A stretch of 64,000 bases of DNA from Corynebacterium sp. Marseille-P3884. GTDB taxonomy: Bacteria > Actinomycetota > Actinomycetes > Mycobacteriales > Mycobacteriaceae. The notes beneath the pieces are model-generated. The model was given only the letters and a program-made list of their open reading frames with translations. It was not told where the DNA came from and searched no databases. The DNA is taken from assembly GCF_017942225.1 (NCBI RefSeq), contig NZ_JAGKSD010000010.1:22713-86712 (forward strand), written 5' to 3'. The position numbers were made by a program, and so were the translations under genes. Positions within the stretch are counted from its first letter, which is position 1. Each line of letters begins with the position of its first letter. Of this stretch, positions 44,464 through 55,871 are shown in pieces.

Positions 44464-45735
44464 ATGACGCAATTGTGGCCAGCGCCGTTTCACCCCGAGC
44501 CGTTCACCAGCACTGTGCTGGTGCCCGGCTCAAAGTCGATCACCAACCGGGCGTATGTCCTCGCTGCTCTTGCCAGCGAACCGAGCATGCTCGTGGGCGC
44601 ACTGCGTTCGCGCGACACGGATTTGATGCAGGGTGCGCTCGAAGCCATGGGCGTGAAATTCACGCTCGACGGCGACACGCTCACGGCCACGCCGGGCACG
44701 CTCACGGGCGGCACAGTCGACTGCGGTCTCGCGGGAACGGTCATGCGTTTCATTCCGGCAGTCGCAGCATTCGCGAACGGCGCGGTCCACGTCGACGGCG
44801 ATGAGCAAGCGCGGGTCCGCCCGGTAGCAACAGTGCTCGACGCGCTCCGCGATGCGGGAGTGGACGTTGAAGGCACCGCCCTCCCCTACACCGTCAACGG
44901 AACGGGGTCGGCGAAGGGAGGACGGATCGAGATGGATGCGTCGAAAAGCTCGCAGTTCGTCTCGGCTCTCCTGCTCGCGGGCGCGCGTTTCGACGAAGGC
45001 CTCCACATCGTGCACACCGGCGAGCGGGTGCCGTCGACACCGCACATCGAGATGACTGTGGAGATGGTGCGCGCCGCCGGCGTGGAGGTCGAATCCAGTC
45101 TGACGGAGTGGCTCGTGCGCCCGGGCCCGATCAAGGGCGGCACGTGGGTAATCGAACCGGATCTGTCCAATGCCACGCCGTTTTTGGCTGCGGCGGCTGT
45201 CACCGGCGGAACGGTGAGCGTACCGCACTGGCCGACCACGACGAACCAGGCCGGCGACGTCATCCGGGACATCCTGACAAACATGGGCTGCGACGTGCGC
45301 ATGAGTGGCGAAGAAACGGACAAGACGCTCACCGTCACGGGCCCGAAGCCCGGTGAGCTGCAGGGCATTGAGCTGGATATGGGCGATATCGGCGAGCTCG
45401 CCCCGACGGTCGCGGCGCTGGCCACGCAGGCAGCCACACCGAGCGAGCTGACGGGCATCGCGCACCTGCGCGGGCACGAGACGGACCGGCTGGCGGCGCT
45501 CACCGCGGAGATCACGGCGCTCGGCGGCCAGTGCGGAGAGCTTGACGACGGCCTGCGCATCACCCCCGCTGCCTTGCACGGGGGAACCTGGCATTCCTAC
45601 GCCGACCACCGCATGGCCACCGCCGGCGCGATCATCGGGCTGACCACCGAGGGCGTGGAAGTCGAGGACATCGGCACCACGGCGAAGACGCTGCCAGGCT
45701 TTGAGACGATGTGGACGGACATGCTGCATGGCTAG
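44464..45735 (+). CDS. aroA: 3-phosphoshikimate 1-carboxyvinyltransferase (EPSP synthase)
   Basis: 423 residues from ATG 44464, preferred over ATG 44455 because the purine stretch abuts the latter. Signature PGSKSITNR near residue 20 and [16 protein letters not shown] near residue 88; two-lobed EPSP synthase of normal length. Sixth step of the shikimate pathway. Its stop overlaps the rsgA start by eight bases. Confidence 0.94.
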   Translation: MTQLWPAPFHPEPFTSTVLVPGSKSITNRAYVLAALASEPSMLVGALRSRDTDLMQGALEAMGVKFTLDGDTLTATPGTLTGGTVDCGLAGTVMRFIPAVAAFANGAVHVDGDEQARVRPVATVLDALRDAGVDVEGTALPYTVNGTGSAKGGRIEMDASKSSQFVSALLLAGARFDEGLHIVHTGERVPSTPHIEMTVEMVRAAGVEVESSLTEWLVRPGPIKGGTWVIEPDLSNATPFLAAAAVTGGTVSVPHWPTTTNQAGDVIRDILTNMGCDVRMSGEETDKTLTVTGPKPGELQGIELDMGDIGELAPTVAALATQAATPSELTGIAHLRGHETDRLAALTAEITALGGQCGELDDGLRITPAALHGGTWHSYADHRMATAGAIIGLTTEGVEVEDIGTTAKTLPGFETMWTDMLHG

Positions 45736-46744
45736 GCGCGGCGGACGGGACTTCTCCAGCTACGACGAATCGGATGTGAAGGTCCGGCCGGGCAAGGGCT
45801 CGCGCCCGCGGTCGAAAGACCGCCCGAAGCACAAAGATGCAGTCGTGGGCTTGGTGATCACGAAGGACCGCGGCCGCTGGGGCGTCGTGCTGGAGGACGG
45901 CACGCGCGTGGTGTGCATGCGCGCCCGCGAGCTGGGGCGCACGTCGATCGAGGTCGGCGACCGCGTCGGCGTCGTGGGCGACACCAGCGGGGTGAAGGAC
46001 ACGCTCGCCCGCATCGTCAAGCGCGAGGAGCGCACCTCCGAGCTGCGCCGCACCGCCGACGACACGGACCCGTACGAGCGGATCGTCGTGGCCAATGCGG
46101 AGATCCTGCTGATCGTCTGCGCTGTCGCCGATCCCCCGCCGCGCACGGGCTTCGTGGAGCGCGCGCTCGTCGCCGCATTCGTCGGCGGTGTCACCCCCGT
46201 GGTCTGCCTGACCAAATCGGATTTGGCGGACCCCAGCGAGTTCGAGAAAGAGCTCGCGGACCTCGACGTGGAGGTGCTGCGCACAGGCATCGACGACGAT
46301 ATCGCAGCGTTGCTGGGGCGTATCGACGGCCGCCTCTCCGCAGTCATCGGCCATTCCGGCGTGGGTAAGTCGACGCTGGTCAACCGCATCGTCCCGGATG
46401 CCAACCGCGAGACGGGCGAAGTCTCCGGCGTAGGCAAGGGCCGTCACACGTCCACTCAGTCGGTGGCACTGGAATTGCCGGATAGCCACGGCTGGATCAT
46501 CGACACCCCCGGCATCAGGTCCTTCGGCCTGGCGCATGTCTCACCGGACCAGGTGATCGAGCCATTCCCGGATTTGGCGGAGGCGGCTGAGCGCTGCCCG
46601 CGCGGCTGCACGCACGCCGGCCCCCCGGCGGATCCCGAGTGCGCGTGGGATGACTTCGACCCGGACTCCGTCATCGGACGGCGTGTCCAAGCCGTGCGTC
46701 GCCTGCTGGTGGCGCTGCGGATCAACGAAACAACCTATGACTAA
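45728..46744 (+). CDS. rsgA: Ribosome small-subunit GTPase RsgA
   Basis: 338 residues from ATG 45728. OB domain, then a circularly permuted GTPase with G4 LTKSDLAD before G1 GHSGVGKST and G3 [10 protein letters not shown], and a zinc site [10 protein letters not shown] ... ECAW. Assists late 30S assembly. Coupled to aroA, as in other actinobacteria. Confidence 0.94.
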   Translation: MARRGGRDFSSYDESDVKVRPGKGSRPRSKDRPKHKDAVVGLVITKDRGRWGVVLEDGTRVVCMRARELGRTSIEVGDRVGVVGDTSGVKDTLARIVKREERTSELRRTADDTDPYERIVVANAEILLIVCAVADPPPRTGFVERALVAAFVGGVTPVVCLTKSDLADPSEFEKELADLDVEVLRTGIDDDIAALLGRIDGRLSAVIGHSGVGKSTLVNRIVPDANRETGEVSGVGKGRHTSTQSVALELPDSHGWIIDTPGIRSFGLAHVSPDQVIEPFPDLAEAAERCPRGCTHAGPPADPECAWDDFDPDSVIGRRVQAVRRLLVALRINETTYD

Positions 46745-46814
46745 CGACTGGTATTAGGCCAGCTAGATGAACTGATCGTGGACGTTGGTTGAGGTTCAGA
46801 CAGCCTTTAAGTTT

Positions 46815-46860
46815 GTGCAGTAATTCTTGCACGGTTATCATGCAGGAATTACTGCATGAT
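46815..46860 (+). promoter_or_regulatory. Two ArsR-type operators upstream of the efflux module
   Basis: Site 1, 46815-46832: GTGCA, 8 bases, TGCAC. Site 2, 46837-46860: ATCATGCAG, GAATTA, CTGCATGAT, a perfect 9-bp palindrome with a 6-base spacer. An overlapping 11-bp inverted repeat (TGCAGTAATTC, 46816-46826; GAATTACTGCA, 46846-46856) links the two. They end 13 bases before the ArsR start, so they are probably its autoregulatory sites. Confidence 0.7.
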
Positions 46861-46873
46861 TTTTGGAGGTTCA

Positions 46874-47200
46874 ATGTCACCGCGCGAGTACCAGCACCCG
46901 AAATCCGATGAAATCACTTTGGCCAAGGTGCTAGCTGCCTTGAGCGACCCCACTCGGCTAGAGATGATCCATCGGCTAGCCGACGGGCAGGAACACGACA
47001 GTCGCGGGCTCGCAGACGATCTGCCTCGATCGACGCTGACCTACCACACACGCATGCTGCGTGAGGCTGGAGTGACGTGGACCCGGGGTGAGGGACGCGC
47101 GTGTCTGATCCGATTGCGGCGCGACGATCTGGATCAGTTGTTCCCCGGTGTGCTCGCTGCTGTTATCGCCAACACAGGTTCCGAGGTGGATAAGGAATGA
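46874..47200 (+). CDS. ArsR-family transcriptional repressor
   Basis: 108 residues from ATG 46874 with GGAGG upstream. Winged helix: LAALSDPTRLEMIHRL, then SRGLADDLPRSTLTYHTRMLREAG. No classical CxC metal site, so the signal may be organic or a stress. Its stop overlaps the MFS start (ATGATGA). Confidence 0.87.
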   Translation: MSPREYQHPKSDEITLAKVLAALSDPTRLEMIHRLADGQEHDSRGLADDLPRSTLTYHTRMLREAGVTWTRGEGRACLIRLRRDDLDQLFPGVLAAVIANTGSEVDKE

Positions 47201-48333
47201 TGAACAGGCTGTGGCCCTTCGTGTTGGGGAGCGTCGCGCTCGGCCTGGATGCCTACGTCGTCGCAGGTCTACTTCCTGCCATCGCCTCATCGCTGGGTGC
47301 ACGGGAAGCTACTGTCGGACTGGGCGTTGCGGCCTTCACAGGCTCCTACGCGATCGCTGGGCCTCTGCTGGCCGGGCGAGCCGGACAGCAGTCCCGGCGT
47401 AGCCTGGTCATCGCCATACTTGTGTTCACCGTTGCGAACTTGGCTACGGCCCTGTCGCCGACAGTGTGGCTTTTCCTGGGGTCTCGAGTGGCGGCTGGCG
47501 TGGCAGCGGGCGTGTACTCACCACTGTCGTCCGCAGTTGCCGCAGAGCTCGTGGGGCAACATCGTCGGGGGCGTGCACTGGCTTTGGTTCTTGCCGGCTT
47601 GGCAGTAGGTACTGTGTTCGGAGTGCCGATCGGTCTGGCCCTGGCGCAACAGTGGGGTTGGCGTGCCGCGTTCCTGTTGATCGTGGTCATCGGTGGTGCT
47701 GCACTGACCGGAATAACGCTGCGCGGCGGGGAACTGCCAACGATCGCGGCCTCTGGCGCTGCAGACCGGTTGAGGTCCATCGCCCGCCCGAAGAATCTTC
47801 TCACGGTCACGGTAACGCTACTGACCGGCTGCGCTTCTCTGGGGCTTTACACCTACCTGACCGTCGTACTGTCCGCGGGAAGCCTTGCGTCGCATCAGAC
47901 CATGGCAATTTGGGTTTGGGGGCTCGGTGGAGCGGTCGGAGCGTTGGGCATCGGGCGTTTCGTGGACAGGTGTAATCCGCTGCGGCTTAGCGCTCTCATC
48001 CTCATTGGCCTCACCTGTGCGCTAGTCGGTATGACTCTGGGGCAGGTCCCTGGGATCGTGGTGGTCAGTCTTTTCGTCTGGGGACTGTGCGGTTGGGCTT
48101 CTCTCGCACCCCAGCAGCATGTACTGCTCCAGACGAATCCTGCTGATGGCGCTACGGCGGTGGCTGCGAATGCGTCGGCGAACTATTTGGGCTCGGCGCT
48201 GGGTGCGGTCATTGGCTCACTGTTGGTCGCTGCGCATGCGACGCCGGCGATGCTGTGTGGTTCCGCGGCGGCACTTGCAGCGGTCGCACTGCTCTGCCAG
48301 CTTGCTCGGCAGCGCATGGATTCCGAGTCGTAG
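47197..48333 (+). CDS. MFS drug-type efflux transporter
   Basis: 378 residues, about 12 membrane helices, DHA1 (AraJ/Bmr) type. Contains the loop GRAGQQSRRSLVIAI (motif A region) and RVAAGVAAGVYSPLSSAVAAELV, with VFGVPIGLALAQQWGWRAAF as the motif C/antiporter region. Substrate unknown. Forms a two-gene operon with arsR, lying between rsgA and the DUF6912 gene where related genomes lack it, and so possibly acquired. Confidence 0.87.
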   Translation: MMNRLWPFVLGSVALGLDAYVVAGLLPAIASSLGAREATVGLGVAAFTGSYAIAGPLLAGRAGQQSRRSLVIAILVFTVANLATALSPTVWLFLGSRVAAGVAAGVYSPLSSAVAAELVGQHRRGRALALVLAGLAVGTVFGVPIGLALAQQWGWRAAFLLIVVIGGAALTGITLRGGELPTIAASGAADRLRSIARPKNLLTVTVTLLTGCASLGLYTYLTVVLSAGSLASHQTMAIWVWGLGGAVGALGIGRFVDRCNPLRLSALILIGLTCALVGMTLGQVPGIVVVSLFVWGLCGWASLAPQQHVLLQTNPADGATAVAANASANYLGSALGAVIGSLLVAAHATPAMLCGSAAALAAVALLCQLARQRMDSES

Positions 48334-48436
48334 ACGTGCATCCCAACGTCGCATTCAGCTAACGCCACCAGCCCCACACGGTCTACGGGAGCCAAGTTCC
48401 CTTCTCGCGTTTCACCAACGTGCCCCGTCAGCAGAG

Positions 48437-48931
48437 CTAGAGCAACTCGACCAAGAAGGACAGCTCGTCCGGGTGGTAGAACGCCAGGTAGTTGTCCTGA
48501 GCGTCGCCCACGGCGAGTTCGGCATCATGGTCGCCGAGATCGGCGGCGTCGATAAGCTCAGTGGCTTTTTTGGTGGCTTCTTCGGCAGCGGCGATGTCGA
48601 CATGGATTGCGGCGACATCCTCGCGGTTGATGGCCTCGGACAGTTTGACCACGGACTCACCCATATCGGGCTGCGGGACGGCCTCGACGTCGGCGGAGAT
48701 GACCACGCGGCGGTGCGGGAAATCCGGCTCGTCGCCGATGGCGAGCAGGCGCAGGGAGGCCAGCGCGGCATCGTCGAATGCGACGGCCTCGATCTCTTCC
48801 TCGTCGCCGGAGGTGAAGAACTCGACCAGCGCGGGTGTGGCGGCGAAACCCCAGCCGCTACGGGCATGAATGGTGCCCTCAGCGTCGAGCTCCTTGAGCA
48901 TCGCGAAGGTGGCGGGAATGTAGACGCGCAC
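48437..48931 (-). CDS. DUF6912 family protein
   Basis: 164 residues from GTG 48931 (VRVYIPATFAMLKELDAEG), sharing one base with the HAD stop. Acidic, soluble, alpha-helix-rich, no cysteines. Actinobacterial family of unknown function always near HAD genes in this block. Confidence 0.8.
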   Translation of the reverse strand: MRVYIPATFAMLKELDAEGTIHARSGWGFAATPALVEFFTSGDEEEIEAVAFDDAALASLRLLAIGDEPDFPHRRVVISADVEAVPQPDMGESVVKLSEAINREDVAAIHVDIAAAEEATKKATELIDAADLGDHDAELAVGDAQDNYLAFYHPDELSFLVELL

Positions 48932-49392
48932 TAGAACTCGCCCTCGATGCCGTAGAGGGACTGAATTTCCACCACAGTGCGGTCGAATGCGGTGTGCAAG
49001 ATGCCGATGAGGCCCGCTTCCACAGCGCCACGGACGTTGAGGATGTCGTCGTCGATCATCGTGCAATCCTCCAACGGCATGCCGATTGCATCGGCGGCAG
49101 CCTGAAATGCGGCCTTTTCCGGCTTTTCCGCGCCGACCTCGCCGGAGAGGATCACAGCGTCGACGTGGCCGCGGAACTCCCATTCGCGGATGGCGTCCGC
49201 CTCCGGGCCGCCCGGGTCATTGGACAGGATAGCGGTGCTGATCTCGTTGGCCTTGAGCTCTGCTAGCAGCGTCTGCCAGCGCTTCACGTCCTCGCCGTCC
49301 ACGTCGAGCACGCCGGCATAATCGATAATCAAACCCTGCATCAACGACCTCGTTTCCTCGCTTTGTTCTTCATTGTCTACTTCAGTAGACAT
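48931..49392 (-). CDS. HAD-superfamily hydrolase
   Basis: 153 residues from ATG 49392. Motif I IIDYAGVLDVDG near residue 20 (the small residue after Asp-Tyr is typical of one HAD-IA subgroup), motif II LSNDPGGP, Lys in GAEKPEKAAF and motif IV DCTMIDDDILNV. Likely a small phosphatase; substrate unknown. Confidence 0.85.
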   Translation of the reverse strand: MSTEVDNEEQSEETRSLMQGLIIDYAGVLDVDGEDVKRWQTLLAELKANEISTAILSNDPGGPEADAIREWEFRGHVDAVILSGEVGAEKPEKAAFQAAADAIGMPLEDCTMIDDDILNVRGAVEAGLIGILHTAFDRTVVEIQSLYGIEGEF

Positions 49393-49547
49393 CACACGGC
49401 CGGTTTTCAAAGACAACCGGTCCGGATTCCGGCACAATACTACCTAGCCCACGCCGCGTCTGCCCCTGGGGTGAAGCGCCGCGGAACACTGAATTTTCAA
49501 AGATCTGTTCTCGCTGGCGCACGCACACACACTAGGAGGCTAGATAG

Positions 49548-49931
49548 ATGTATTACCCCGTTCCCGGTCTCACGCACATGAAAGTGCTGCTGCCTGCACC
49601 AGGCAGACGCGCAGCACCGCCGCCTGTATCCGGCAAAGCCGGCGCAATGGCCGGCGAGTCACCGACATTCTCACCGCTCATCCGGGTCGCGCTCGATGCG
49701 GCCTTTGGTATTCGGGACCTCAAAGCGCTGCAAGCACGCACCTTCGCGCCGATGGTGCGGACGTATGTCCGGGCGCGCCGCATCGGCGGACTGCCGCCCG
49801 GGGTGGTCAAAGTATCCACGAGCCGGCGGCGCGGCCAGGAATTCTACGGGACAGCCGAAGCCGCAGGCGCGCGCTACGCCTGGGTAGCGCGCGTCAACGC
49901 CGGACGCCTCGTGTCCTTCCGAGTGCTGTGA
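49548..49931 (+). CDS. DUF6459 family protein
   Basis: 127 residues. Proline-rich N-terminus followed by the conserved actinobacterial domain (RTFAPMVRTYVRARRIGGLP ... ARYAWVARVNAGRLVSFRVL). No known function; usually beside secA, with which it is convergent here (9-base gap). Confidence 0.75.
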   Translation: MYYPVPGLTHMKVLLPAPGRRAAPPPVSGKAGAMAGESPTFSPLIRVALDAAFGIRDLKALQARTFAPMVRTYVRARRIGGLPPGVVKVSTSRRRGQEFYGTAEAAGARYAWVARVNAGRLVSFRVL

Positions 49932-49940
49932 TGGCGCCGC

Positions 49941-52487
<2,547 letters not shown>

Positions 52488-52654
52488 GTTGTGCTTCCTT
52501 TTTCGGTTGGATACATCGGGCGTAAGCGAGAGCTAGGGCGCTTAGTCAACGCAACAACTCTGCTCGTTATTCAAACCGCCATTGTACGCACGCGCATGTT
52601 TGCAACCACTTTCAGGCGTGCAGTTGTCCTGGCAGAAAGCTGTGAAAACGCTGC

Positions 52655-52692
52655 TGCCCGCTCCCCCAGCACTTGGTGCGGGGAAACGGGCA
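52655..52692 (-). terminator. Probable terminator of hpf
   Basis: TGCCCG / CGGGCA outer arms with a TCCCC / GGGGA inner stem; leftward it is followed by GCAGCAGCGTTTTC. It falls just after the hpf stop. Imperfect stem, moderate confidence. Confidence 0.5.
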
Positions 52693-52712
52693 AGCGGTCA
52701 GCGGGGCTGGGA

Positions 52713-53396
52713 CTAGTTGTCCGCGCCCTCCTCAGGCACGAGGGTGATCAAGCCGTAGTCGTACGCGTGGCGGCGGTACACCACGGACGGGCGAGAGGTC
52801 TCCTCATTGATGAACAAGTAGAAGTCGTGGCCCACCAGCTCCATCTCGGACAGCGCGGCATCCACGCTCATCGGGGTGGCCGGGTGCTCCTTGGTGCGCA
52901 CGACCTGGCCCGGCAGCTGATCCTCGATCTGCGCTGCGTACGGGTCGGCGGGCTGCTCCTGGTTCTCCTTGGCGCGTGCCTGCTCTGCCTCTGCGGCGAG
53001 CTCGGCTGCGATCTCGCCGGTGGACTTCGGCTTGCGGTGGCCGCCCATGGAGATCTCGCGGCGGACCTTCACCTTGCGCAGGGAGCGCTCCATCTTGCCG
53101 ATCGCGGATTCGAGTGCAGCGTAGAAGCTGTCTTCCTTGGCCTCGGCGCGGGCAAGGTGGCCCTTGCCCGTCGCGGTGATCTGGATACGGTTGGCCTGCG
53201 CTTCACGGCGCGGGTTCGGCTCGTGCTGCAGCTCAACGTGGAAGAAGGTCAACGTCGGATCGAGCTTTTCGATCTTGGCCAGCTTGCCATTCACGCGCTC
53301 CTGGAAGTGCTCCGGAACTTCGACGTTGCGGCCCGTGATGGTCACCTGTGCGGCGGGGCTCAGGGCTTCGTTCTTGTTCTCGTTTGCAGAGGTCAT
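52713..53396 (-). CDS. hpf: Ribosome hibernation-promoting factor, long form
   Basis: 227 residues from ATG 53396 with AAGGAGG upstream. N-terminal HPF domain (VTITGRNVEVPEHFQERVN, LQHEPNPRREAQANRIQITA) and C-terminal dimerisation domain (ELVGHDFYLFINEETSRPSV). Links ribosomes into 100S dimers in stationary phase. Rv3241c position. Confidence 0.93.
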   Translation of the reverse strand: MTSANENKNEALSPAAQVTITGRNVEVPEHFQERVNGKLAKIEKLDPTLTFFHVELQHEPNPRREAQANRIQITATGKGHLARAEAKEDSFYAALESAIGKMERSLRKVKVRREISMGGHRKPKSTGEIAAELAAEAEQARAKENQEQPADPYAAQIEDQLPGQVVRTKEHPATPMSVDAALSEMELVGHDFYLFINEETSRPSVVYRRHAYDYGLITLVPEEGADN

Positions 53397-53508
53397 CTGC
53401 TTTCCTCCTTCTAGTCGGACACGTCGAACGCGATCGCTCGCTCTACTTAGAATTATACCTACCGCCATCGCACGGTTTACATGAGTTCACATGTTTGTAA
53501 CGCGGAAA

Positions 53509-54117
53509 TCAGGCGGCTGCCAGAACGACGCACCCACGCACATCCGCGCCGTGGGCGAGCAGTATCTCGACACTCGCTTGCAGCGTCGCCCCCGTGGTCA
53601 CCACATCGTCCACCACGACCAGGGGCCCGGATGGGACAGAGTCGAGGAAGACATTGCCCTGCAGGTTCCGCCGGCGCCCGGCTTCACTGAGCGCGCCCTG
53701 GTCGGGGGTGTCCTCCGCCAGGCGGAGCACATTGTGCACGGTCCGGCCGCTGAAGCGGCAGACTCCGGCCACCGGGTCTCCACCGCGGTCGCGGGCCGAG
53801 GACGGCCGTGTCGGTGCGGGAACGAGCGCTGAGCACTCCGCCAACTCCCCGTTGGCTTCGAGCCGGAGCAGCATCGCACCGAGCACCGCGCCGATCTCGC
53901 GCCGTACCGCGAGATTCTTGCGCTCCTTCATCGCGAGGATCACTCCGCGGTGCGGGTCGGAATATGTGCCGAGCGCATACACCGGAACGTGAACCGGAAC
54001 GCGCGGTGTGACGCGGAAAGGCGGCGATAAAAGCTGCTTCTGGCACCGCTGGCACAGCTTTTCTCCGGGAGTCCGGCATCCGGCGCACTGGCGCGGAAAC
54101 AACAGGTCGAAGATCAT
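53509..54117 (-). CDS. ComF-family phosphoribosyltransferase-like protein
   Basis: 202 residues. Four-cysteine zinc finger (CAGCRTPGEKLCQRCQ) at residues 11-26, then a PRTase domain with VVVDDVVTTGATLQ near residue 172. In competence systems ComF acts with DNA uptake; in actinobacteria its role is unclear. Overlaps lpqB by four bases. Confidence 0.85.
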   Translation of the reverse strand: MIFDLLFPRQCAGCRTPGEKLCQRCQKQLLSPPFRVTPRVPVHVPVYALGTYSDPHRGVILAMKERKNLAVRREIGAVLGAMLLRLEANGELAECSALVPAPTRPSSARDRGGDPVAGVCRFSGRTVHNVLRLAEDTPDQGALSEAGRRRNLQGNVFLDSVPSGPLVVVDDVVTTGATLQASVEILLAHGADVRGCVVLAAA

Positions 54118-55871
54118 GGCCGCGGCACAACCGGGGCGGCGCGCACGCCTTGCTGGCCGGGAACCTCACGCCAGTTCAACGAATCTTTCGTGGGTAGCGG
54201 CATGTGCATGAGAACCTTCGAGTCGGTGATGTACATCATCTCCGCGGTAGCGCCGACGGCGACGACAGGACCGCCGACATTGCCGGACGGCAGCGCGGTG
54301 AGCGAAGAGCCGTCCTGCTCGACACGCACCACGGGGCGCTGGTTGGAGGACGTGCCCACCAGAAGCGAACCGTCCGGCTGCCAATCCACGCTGACAGCGG
54401 AGCCGTCGAGCTCCACCTCGGCGTATTTGGCGGTGTTGACTACGGCACGCTGACCGTTGTCGCGGCGCTCCACCACACCGATGATGAGGTGGCCGTCGAC
54501 GATCATGGCCACCCGGGAGCCACTGCCAGACAAGCGCAGGTAGGTGATTTCACCGTCCACATTCTCGGGCAATTCCACCTGCACGCTGTTCACGCTCACC
54601 TCGCCGGTGGCGGTGGAGCGTTCAGCGCGGATCACGCCCTTGCCGTCGGCCACCGCCCAGGCGGCATTGTGGTCGGGCTCCAAACTCGGGCGGGTGAAGC
54701 TGCCGGCGCGCTGCACTTCTTTGTTGGTGCCGTCGACGTCGCCAGCCACGAGGGCTTGCTCGTCGTCGCTGACGTTGATCACGGCGGCGAAATTGCCCTC
54801 GTCGCCGATGTCCACCGACGACACGCTACCGAGCTTGTTGAGCGATTCGACGGGCTCCACCTCCGGCTCTGCTTCCTCAGAGACGGTGTCCACGCTGCTC
54901 ACCCGCCCATCGCTCAGGGTGTACAGGGCAGGCCCGCCCTCGAGCTGCTTGATCGGGTTGAGGTCCCGGAACTGATCGGTGGACAGCTCCGTGGTCTCCC
55001 CCACCACCGGCACGCCATTGAGGGTGACCGGGTACGGGCCGGGCACACCGGCGGCAGCGAGCGTCCACACCACTTGGGCAGCGAAGCGGGCGCGGGTCTT
55101 TTCTTCCGCATCGGCCAGACCGGTGAAGCGGTACACGCCGTCGGTGGAGCCGGTGTAGGCGACATCGTCTGCCACGGCGGTAGACACAGCCGGGGCGATC
55201 ACGGAGGAGGGGCCGCCGACGAGCAGGTTGAGCAACGCGTCCTCTTTCGACGCAGCACCGGCGTAGACCCAGCGACGGTCCGGGGTGAGCCCCTGGTCGG
55301 TCGAGTCGTAGAAGTAGACGTTCCGGGGCTCGTAGTGGTTGCGCAATTCAATGCGGTCCACCACCACGTCGTTGGGCAGGCCCGCAATGCGCCACTGGCC
55401 GTCCTCTTGCGCCAGTTCCATCGTGGCTTCGTATAGCTGGTTATCCGGGCGGAACACTCCACCGGGGCTAAGCCTGCCCACGATGCGTCCTTCCACCACA
55501 TACGACCTCTTGGACTGGTCGGTCATGGGCCGGGAGGTGAGCTCGAAGGTGTCCAGGATGAGCGTTTCCTCGTGCGGCTCCCACGCCTGCCCCATCGGCC
55601 CGGTGAGGTAGCGGCGCGCCGCCTCGTACTGTCCGGACGGGTTGGCGGAGGCCGCGAAGAATTCGCGCAGCAAGAGGTCCGGTTCGGCATCCGGGGTCGG
55701 CTCCATGTCCAACTGCGGGTCCGGCCGCCCTTCGAAGGCGTGGAGAACGTGCGGCTCTGTACTCGTGGGCAGAGTCGCACAGCCCGCGACCGTGAACAGC
55801 GTTGCTGCCGAGCAGACGCCGAGTGCTCCTCGGACCCACCCAGTCTTCTTCGTCACCTGTGCGCGCATCAC
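54114..55871 (-). CDS. lpqB: Lipoprotein LpqB, MtrB partner
   Basis: 585 residues (alternative ATG one codon downstream). Signal peptide with lipobox VAGC near residue 31, GerMN-like domain in the middle and a beta-propeller C-terminus. LpqB binds the MtrB sensor outside the cell. Start overlaps the mtrB stop. Confidence 0.92.
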   Translation of the reverse strand: MMRAQVTKKTGWVRGALGVCSAATLFTVAGCATLPTSTEPHVLHAFEGRPDPQLDMEPTPDAEPDLLLREFFAASANPSGQYEAARRYLTGPMGQAWEPHEETLILDTFELTSRPMTDQSKRSYVVEGRIVGRLSPGGVFRPDNQLYEATMELAQEDGQWRIAGLPNDVVVDRIELRNHYEPRNVYFYDSTDQGLTPDRRWVYAGAASKEDALLNLLVGGPSSVIAPAVSTAVADDVAYTGSTDGVYRFTGLADAEEKTRARFAAQVVWTLAAAGVPGPYPVTLNGVPVVGETTELSTDQFRDLNPIKQLEGGPALYTLSDGRVSSVDTVSEEAEPEVEPVESLNKLGSVSSVDIGDEGNFAAVINVSDDEQALVAGDVDGTNKEVQRAGSFTRPSLEPDHNAAWAVADGKGVIRAERSTATGEVSVNSVQVELPENVDGEITYLRLSGSGSRVAMIVDGHLIIGVVERRDNGQRAVVNTAKYAEVELDGSAVSVDWQPDGSLLVGTSSNQRPVVRVEQDGSSLTALPSGNVGGPVVAVGATAEMMYITDSKVLMHMPLPTKDSLNWREVPGQQGVRAAPVVPRP

